Program-made: the position numbers and the translations under genes
The notes under the pieces: model-generated
What the model saw: the letters and a program-made list of their open reading frames with translations, nothing else
Database searches by the model: none
What the model was told of the DNA's origin: nothing
Shown here: positions 6,272 through 10,654 of the stretch, piece after piece
Position numbering within the stretch: position 1 is the stretch's first letter
Layout of the letters: every line of letters starts with the position of its first letter
Source of the DNA: Gammaproteobacteria bacterium
Lineage (GTDB): Bacteria; Pseudomonadota; Gammaproteobacteria; Arenicellales; JAANXG01
Assembly (NCBI GenBank): GCA_018263405.1
Contig: JAANXG010000032.1
Coordinates: 1 to 10,654 of the forward strand
DNA length: 10,654 nt
Reading direction: 5' to 3'

Positions 6272-7294
6272 TCATCTGTATAGAACCTCGTCGGGCAGAT
6301 TGATATTCTTGTACAAATGCCCAACCTGTTCAGCGTAACCATTGTAGAGTTTTGTTGGCACTTTTTCTCCAGTATGAATGATTTCCTCCCGGGCCTGACT
6401 CCAGCGCGGGTGCGGGATGCCGGGATTGACGTTCGCCCAAAATCCATACTCCGTGCCCTGGAGTTCCTCCCAAAAGCTCACAGGGCGCTCTGCCGAGAAC
6501 GTGAAGCGCACGATGGATTTGATGGACTTGAATCCGTATTTCCACGGTACCGCCAAGCGTAGGGGTGCGCCATGCTGTTTGAGTGCCGTGTGTCCGTAAG
6601 TGCCGACGGCAATGAAAGCCAGTTCATTGGTGGCTTCCGCCAGCGTTAAACCCTCGACATAAGGCCAGGGATTCCAAGGTTGTGTCTGACCCCGTGCAAC
6701 GTCTTTGTCCATGAAGGCCTCCATGCGCAGGAACTTGGCGCCGCTTAACGGTTTGGCAAATTTGATCAGTTCGGCCAGCGGAAAACCGGTCCAGGGTATG
6801 GTCATGGACCACGCCTCGACACAGCGCAAACGGTAAAGCCGCTCTTCGAGGGGCATACGCCGGATCAACTCCTCGACATCAATCGTAATCTTATTCTCGA
6901 CCATGCCGTCGATCTTGATTTGCCAGGGTGACAATTCAAGCGCCTGCGCTTCCTCCCAAATCTCTTTATGCGAGCCGAATTCATAAAAATTGTTAAATGT
7001 CGCGTTGACCGCCTCCGGCGTCAGGGCACGATCGAGTTGGTAAGCCCCGTTTCGTTCAGCAGGTAATTGATCGTTCCACGGTACATCGGGAATGACGATC
7101 GACTCCTCATTGCCCTGCGTACCCGATTTGAGGAGTCTGCCCAGTAGCGTGGCACGTGCGCCCCCGGTATCCAAGCCCAGCACGGCCGCGCCAACGCCGA
7201 AGGTTTTGATGATGCGGCGGCGGGCTCGCCACGCGGATTCGGGCGTGGCGCTGGATTCAGGCGGTTCCCAGGCGCGATGGCGTTTGATCCACAT
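6272..7294 (-). CDS. msrP: MsrP: periplasmic protein-methionine-sulfoxide reductase, molybdenum catalytic subunit (YedY family)
   Basis: A 340-residue molybdopterin (Mo-MPT) enzyme of the sulfite-oxidase fold that reduces methionine sulfoxide in periplasmic proteins. The N-terminus carries a Tat signal (ARRRIIK at 24-30, then a weakly hydrophobic stretch and ARA at 46-48 as a possible cleavage site). NNFYEFG (101-107), PLEERLYRLRCVEAWSM with the molybdenum-ligating Cys158, YPYVEGL-like PWPYVEGL, GAPLRLAVPWKYGFKSIKSIV, YGFWANVNP and HPRWSQA are all close to the E. coli protein. Family length is about 330. ATG 7294 has GAGG eight bases upstream, and this site overlaps the stop of the preceding membrane-protein gene, suggesting coupling. 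The usual haem-binding membrane partner MsrQ is absent from the window, so the electron donor is uncertain. Confidence 0.94.
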   Translation of the reverse strand: MWIKRHRAWEPPESSATPESAWRARRRIIKTFGVGAAVLGLDTGGARATLLGRLLKSGTQGNEESIVIPDVPWNDQLPAERNGAYQLDRALTPEAVNATFNNFYEFGSHKEIWEEAQALELSPWQIKIDGMVENKITIDVEELIRRMPLEERLYRLRCVEAWSMTIPWTGFPLAELIKFAKPLSGAKFLRMEAFMDKDVARGQTQPWNPWPYVEGLTLAEATNELAFIAVGTYGHTALKQHGAPLRLAVPWKYGFKSIKSIVRFTFSAERPVSFWEELQGTEYGFWANVNPGIPHPRWSQAREEIIHTGEKVPTKLYNGYAEQVGHLYKNINLPDEVLYR

Positions 7295-7304
7295 GACGGT
7301 TACC

Positions 7305-7601
7305 TCAATTGGGTTGACGGTACCGCCACGACAACAGAAGCCGGAGCAGCAACGCAGTGATCGAGACAGTGGTGAATACGCTCACCGCGGGCATCAACAG
7401 CACGGGTAGAAGCACGTGGGTCCATATTGCCGGATGAACATAGCGTTGAATCAGCGCCTGGGTCAGATTAAGGCTTTCGGCGGCGTAGCCATACCACAGG
7501 GTGCCTAATTCCACACTCGCCGGGCCGGTCGTCAATACCAGTACTGCCCCGAGTGCCGAGCCAAGGGCCAAAGCAGCAAGTAAAACACGCGCAAACGCCA
7601 T
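7305..7601 (-). CDS. Small two-helix membrane protein coupled to msrP
   Basis: A 98-residue protein of a family I do not recognise. Start: ATG at 7601 is preceded by GGAG (7609-7612 on the + strand, seven-base spacer); a longer reading from 7688 has no comparable site and a hydrophilic extension. Residues about 6-26 form a hydrophobic helix rich in Ala and Leu, and about 63-92 form a second one. Between them lies a polar 36-residue segment with aromatic residues (WYGYAAESLNLTQAL) and VHPAIWTHVLLP, with His56 and His62 next to the second helix. Only ten bases separate it from msrP, and the msrP ribosome binding site overlaps its stop, so the two are probably one transcript. It occupies the place where msrQ would be expected but is far too short and has too few helices to be MsrQ. 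A role as membrane anchor or electron-transfer partner is inference. Confidence 0.75.
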   Translation of the reverse strand: MAFARVLLAALALGSALGAVLVLTTGPASVELGTLWYGYAAESLNLTQALIQRYVHPAIWTHVLLPVLLMPAVSVFTTVSITALLLRLLLSWRYRQPN

Positions 7602-7865
7602 TACATATCTCCACGATGTACCTTGGAAAGATACAGATTTTACTATCGTGTTACTTGTCTGACCTGAACCGTTGGCTCCGGGTTCCATCCCGAAACGCCG
7701 AATTGTGGTCCCGGCTTCGGCTCAACTTTGTCGGTAACCGGCACGCACCGTGCTTGCTGCCTGCCGATGTTGCACGTAGCTTGCCCCAATCAGCGCTGGG
7801 GATCTATTTGCAACTGCGCCGTCGATGGCGCAACCTCAACGCATCAAAACAATGAGACAACTGCA
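7602..7865. other. Divergent intergenic region with hairpins
   Basis: This 264-bp gap separates the - strand msrP operon from the + strand oxidoreductase gene and should hold promoters for both. I see no well-spaced sigma-70 pair. On the right half, three small hairpins precede the oxidoreductase: GCAC/GTGC (7741-7753), CCCCA 7784-7788 with TGGGG 7797-7801, and TGCGCC 7815-7820 with GGCGCA 7827-7832. None has a T-run. They may be leader structure or chance GC pairing. Confidence 0.35.
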
Positions 7866-9209
7866 ATGGCGTTCCCATCCTACTATCCCTACGTCATCGT
7901 CGGGGCCGGCATCCACGGCCTGAGCACTGCCTATCATCTTGCCGTCCAACTCAAGGCGCGGGGCCGGGGCACCGGCGGCGATGTCCTCGTAATTGACAAG
8001 ACTTCCATCGGGGCGGGTGCCTCCGGGATTGCTTGCGGCGTAGTGCGCAACAACTATTTCCAGCCGGCCATGCGCGAGTTGATGGCCCAGTGCGTCGAAG
8101 TCTGGGAGAGCGATCCGGAGGCCTACAGCTACCACCCGGTGGGTTATATGCAGATTTCCCCCGAGTCCATGCACGAAGACGTCGCCTCTATCGCCGAACA
8201 ACAGAAAGAGATCGGGTACGAATCGGTATTTATCGAAGGCGAAAAAGATTCAATGGATTACATGAAGAGTCTGTTTCACGATTGGCGGGCGCAAGGCATT
8301 ACATCCGTGCTGCACGAAAAGAAAGGAGGTTACGCGAACAACACCAGTTCCCTTTACGGTTTGGCCAATAAGGCCGAAGCCGAAGGGGTGCGCATTATGA
8401 CGGGTGTTACAGTCACCGGCTTTGAAAGCGCGCAAGACGGTGACGCCGTCTCTGCCGTGAAGACAAACCGTGGCGATATTGGTTGCGATCAGGTCGTGAT
8501 TGCGGCCGGTCCCTGGGCCAAGCAGTTCTGGGATATGCTCGAGCTACCGAAAACCGTCGATATCCAGGGCAAGGACGGTGAGTTGCACAAGGATATTCCG
8601 ATGTGGGTTTACTGGTCTCTTCAGGAAGGCACGCTCGGCGTCGATCCCGCGTTTCAAGTGACTAATGCCGGGGAGATGCCCCCGGTCATTCACGTCGATT
8701 CCGACGCCCCGCTTTACTCGACGGTAGACGGTTCGCTGATCACCGATCGGATGTGGGGCATATACTACAAGCCCGATTTTCATTTCGGCGGCGTACAGGG
8801 CGGCGCGGCGCCGTTCAAAGTGGAAACCGATCCGGAAGAGGTTGCCGTCGACCCATATGGCACCGAATCTCCGGAGTTCGTGGTGGGCACGGACTTCGCC
8901 CATATGTGGTGTTCGGCCTTGGCTCATTGCCAGGCGCGCTTCGAGGGTCGGATCGATAGGTATAAAAACGAACCTTCGGGCGGTATCGGTGCGTTTACTC
9001 CCGATAGTTTCCCGGTTTTTGATACGTTCCGCGAAAACTGCTTTTTCGTCGCCGATTCCAACCACGGTTACAAGATGATCGGTGTCGGTAAGCTGGTAGC
9101 CCAGGAGTTGTGCGGCGAAAGAAATACGCTGCTGGAACCTTTCAGATTTTCCCGCTATGCGCAAGGTCGATTGCATCCGATATCCCACAGCCCTTTCCCA
9201 TGGAGCTAA
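7866..9209 (+). CDS. FAD-dependent oxidoreductase, DAO (D-amino-acid oxidase-like) family
   Basis: A 447-residue soluble flavoenzyme. The FAD-binding Rossmann motif is at residues 13-18 (GAGIHG in YVIVGAGIHGLSTAYHL), followed by the second flavin-contact segment GAGASGIACGVVRNNYF. The C-terminal GGIGAFTPDSFPVFD and DSNHGYKMIGVGKL are the family's closing FAD-contact signatures. Relatives oxidise secondary or N-methylated amino acids (sarcosine, dimethylglycine) or D-amino acids; the exact substrate cannot be read from sequence. By eye, no cysteine sits where monomeric sarcosine oxidase attaches FAD covalently. The open frame extends upstream to 7728, but ATG 7866 puts the flavin motif at its usual distance from the N-terminus; the upstream 46 residues look unrelated. 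The Shine-Dalgarno match is weak. Placement near soxBDAG suggests methylated-amine catabolism, as inference. Confidence 0.88.
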   Translation: MAFPSYYPYVIVGAGIHGLSTAYHLAVQLKARGRGTGGDVLVIDKTSIGAGASGIACGVVRNNYFQPAMRELMAQCVEVWESDPEAYSYHPVGYMQISPESMHEDVASIAEQQKEIGYESVFIEGEKDSMDYMKSLFHDWRAQGITSVLHEKKGGYANNTSSLYGLANKAEAEGVRIMTGVTVTGFESAQDGDAVSAVKTNRGDIGCDQVVIAAGPWAKQFWDMLELPKTVDIQGKDGELHKDIPMWVYWSLQEGTLGVDPAFQVTNAGEMPPVIHVDSDAPLYSTVDGSLITDRMWGIYYKPDFHFGGVQGGAAPFKVETDPEEVAVDPYGTESPEFVVGTDFAHMWCSALAHCQARFEGRIDRYKNEPSGGIGAFTPDSFPVFDTFRENCFFVADSNHGYKMIGVGKLVAQELCGERNTLLEPFRFSRYAQGRLHPISHSPFPWS

Positions 9210-9335
9210 TCCTGCCAACGCAGATCCTGATCTATCCACGAATCGTAACACCCACGATCGTCGATTGGGTAAAGTGTTCAATCCTATATTCAGAGCCATG
9301 ACGCGTCGTATTCGGCGTTGGCTTGGCGATGCCGC

Positions 9336-9341
9336 TATAAT
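9336..9341 (+). promoter_or_regulatory. Candidate -10 box for the phosphatidyltransferase gene
   Basis: A perfect TATAAT lies 25 bases before the start codon at 9366. No good -35 is seen at 16-18 bases (the nearest is TTCGGC at a 19-base spacing), and there is no extended -10 TG. The position fits a short leader. Confidence 0.3.
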
Positions 9342-9352
9342 TGCGCGCTTTT

Positions 9353-9358
9353 AAGGTG
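9353..9358 (+). promoter_or_regulatory. Shine-Dalgarno site deciding the phosphatidyltransferase start
   Basis: AAGGTG lies seven bases before ATG 9366. It favours this ATG over an in-frame TTG at 9318, which has no such site and would place the candidate -10 box inside the coding region. Confidence 0.65.
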
Positions 9359-9365
9359 CCTCGTA

Positions 9366-10541
9366 ATGGTTACCGCAATTTTGCTGGGAGAATCTCCAAT
9401 TCGCCTATGGGGCCTGACCGGGCGTGAGCGGCTTTGCAGGCAGCTCCTCTCGCTGGGTAGTGGTAGTTTGGCCTTGGTAACGGAGCGAAACGCACTGCCA
9501 ACCACTGGACGTGTATTGTTGCTGCGCGCGGATTATGTCTATGAATTGCGTGCGCTGAAGGGGTTGCTCAACCTGGATGGTATTTTGCTACAGGACGGTG
9601 TATCCGTTGCCGGTAATCTTGATGCGGAGCTTGTGGCAGAGGGTCTCACTGCTCTCGAAAAACAGGAAAATCGCGGTCTTCCGACGCACGGCATCGATAC
9701 GTTGCAGGCTTTCGAGCGCGATCTGCGGAAATCCGAGGCCCCGATGGTGGCGCCCCTCGCCACCGAGAGCCAACGCGCCCTCGAAGACCGGCTTTACGGA
9801 GTTTCCTACAAAGGGATAACCGATTTTGTCACGAAGTGGTGGTGGCCGCGTCCCGCTAAATCCGGCGTGCGCTGGTGCACCCGCTTCAGGATATCGCCTA
9901 ACATGGTGACATCGATCGGCTTTTTGCTGATGCTGTCAGTGGGCTGGATGTTTTACCTTGGTGAGTATGCGGTTGGCTTGGCGCTTGGTTGGGTCATGAC
10001 CTATCTCGACACCGTTGACGGCAAGTTGGCACGGGTCACGGTTCGATCGAGCCGTGTCGGCCATCTGGCTGATCACGGTATGGATATCGTCCATCCGCCA
10101 TTCTGGTACTGGTTCTGGGGTCTTTCCCTCGTCGATTTTCAACCGGTTGCCGGTATCGATCAGGTCGATCTGTACATTACGATATTTGCTGGGTACGTCG
10201 GAGGCCGCGCAATTGAAGCGGTGTTTAATATACTTGGCGATACCAGCATATTCGCTTGGCGGCCCTTTGATGCGTATTTCCGGCTTTATACCGCGCGGCG
10301 CAACCCTTGCCTCGTGCTCCTGACGTTGTCATGGGCGATTGGGCAGCCGGCTTTGGGGTTGTGGCTTGTTGCGGGCTGGACCGCGGTCAGCACGCTGGTG
10401 ATGCTGATTAGGTTCGGTTACGGCTTCTGGGTCCGGGCTACCAGGGGGCGTTTGAGCTCCTGGCTGGCGGAGCCCGACGCGGCCCGGCGTCATCCACGTG
10501 CCTACGCGTCATTTTCGGTCACACGCCGAGCTTATGGTTGA
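9366..10541 (+). CDS. CDP-alcohol phosphatidyltransferase with extra N-terminal domain
   Basis: A 391-residue integral membrane enzyme that should join an alcohol headgroup to a CDP-activated lipid or polyol, releasing CMP. The full family signature D-x2-D-G-x2-A-R-x8-G-x3-D-x3-D is present in YLDTVDGKLARV through GHLADHGMD, so the metal-binding aspartates are intact. It is followed by HPPFWYWFW and several hydrophobic helices to the C-terminus. Before it lies SYKGITDFVTKWWWPRPA and PNMVTSIG, typical of a subfamily related to fused inositol-phosphate cytidylyltransferase/DIPP synthase proteins. The first about 160 residues look like a reduced nucleotidyltransferase-like domain (AILLGESPIRLWGLTGRERL, LLLRADYVYE) without the usual glycine-rich G-x-G-x-R NTP motif. 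The headgroup is unknown; a generic label of phosphatidylglycerophosphate synthase would go beyond the evidence. Confidence 0.88.
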   Translation: MVTAILLGESPIRLWGLTGRERLCRQLLSLGSGSLALVTERNALPTTGRVLLLRADYVYELRALKGLLNLDGILLQDGVSVAGNLDAELVAEGLTALEKQENRGLPTHGIDTLQAFERDLRKSEAPMVAPLATESQRALEDRLYGVSYKGITDFVTKWWWPRPAKSGVRWCTRFRISPNMVTSIGFLLMLSVGWMFYLGEYAVGLALGWVMTYLDTVDGKLARVTVRSSRVGHLADHGMDIVHPPFWYWFWGLSLVDFQPVAGIDQVDLYITIFAGYVGGRAIEAVFNILGDTSIFAWRPFDAYFRLYTARRNPCLVLLTLSWAIGQPALGLWLVAGWTAVSTLVMLIRFGYGFWVRATRGRLSSWLAEPDAARRHPRAYASFSVTRRAYG

Positions 10542-10583
10542 GGTGTCCGAATCCATCAGCCCTTAAGGATGTTCGCGCAAATG
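10542..10583. other. Short spacer after the phosphatidyltransferase gene
   Basis: About 40 bases with no feature that I can support, before the repeat copy at the right edge. No intrinsic terminator is visible; the palindromic repeat that follows is the only strong fold downstream of the gene. Confidence 0.4.
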
Positions 10584-10654
10584 ACAACCCGACCCCGCAA
10601 TGTCGGCGATTATGTGGGGACAGGGTTATCTTTCAGGGACGCTGTGAATACATC
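10584..10654. repeat. Palindromic repeat element, right copy (cut by window edge)
   Basis: Bases 10629-10645 (TCTTTCAGGGACGCTGT) are identical to 1-17, and the next bases (GAATACATC against AGATACCTC) are similar, so this is a direct-orientation copy of the left-edge element. Upstream, ATGTGGGGACAGGGTT (10613-10628) is the inverted counterpart of the right arm of the left copy at about 76-91. There is also a nested inverted similarity between 10586-10602 (AACCCGACCCCGC...) and 10611-10628. The right arm of this copy lies beyond the window. Confidence 0.65.

Noticed and set aside
1..10654. CRISPR array, tRNA, rRNA, toxin-antitoxin or defence genes
   Set aside because: No regularly spaced direct repeats, no cloverleaf with CCA end or rRNA signature, and all long genes are explained by metabolic functions.

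Overview
The window looks like chromosomal DNA of a proteobacterium, most likely a gammaproteobacterium, though this placement is an inference. The coding regions are moderately GC-rich, with frequent GTG starts and Shine-Dalgarno sites. The MsrP homologue carries a twin-arginine signal, and the spacers hold several short inverted-repeat elements of the kind common in environmental proteobacteria. I could not compute composition or run any search.

Layout. Positions 1-488 are non-coding: a palindromic repeat (1-91), then a leader with several hairpins, one of which takes in the soxB start codon. Next comes a heterotetrameric sarcosine oxidase operon on the + strand: soxB (489-1736), soxD (2133-2423), soxA (2436-5447) and soxG (5440-6021). 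soxD, soxA and soxG are packed tightly, but soxB is separated from soxD by 396 bp that is almost wholly two abutting inverted-repeat elements. The first (1742-2007) can fold as a three-way junction. A third inverted-repeat element (about 6075-6233, flanked by CTAG) lies in the convergent gap after soxG. On the - strand, a 98-residue membrane protein gene (7601-7305) precedes msrP (7294-6272), a Tat-exported molybdenum reductase. The usual membrane partner MsrQ is absent from the window. On the + strand follow a FAD-dependent oxidoreductase of the DAO family (7866-9209) and a CDP-alcohol phosphatidyltransferase (9366-10541) with an extra N-terminal domain. The right edge (from about 10584) enters another copy of the repeat seen at the left edge.

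How the genes work together. SoxBDAG oxidises sarcosine to glycine, hands the one-carbon unit to tetrahydrofolate and makes H2O2. The nearby DAO-family enzyme may act on a related N-methyl or secondary amino acid, but its substrate cannot be read from sequence. MsrP repairs oxidised methionine in periplasmic proteins, so it would sit sensibly beside H2O2-generating oxidases; that link is only inference. The phosphatidyltransferase is a separate lipid-headgroup enzyme. I see no defence system, CRISPR array, tRNA or rRNA. The least explained parts are the structured repeats inside and around the sox operon, the small MsrP-linked membrane protein, and the N-terminal domain of the phosphatidyltransferase.
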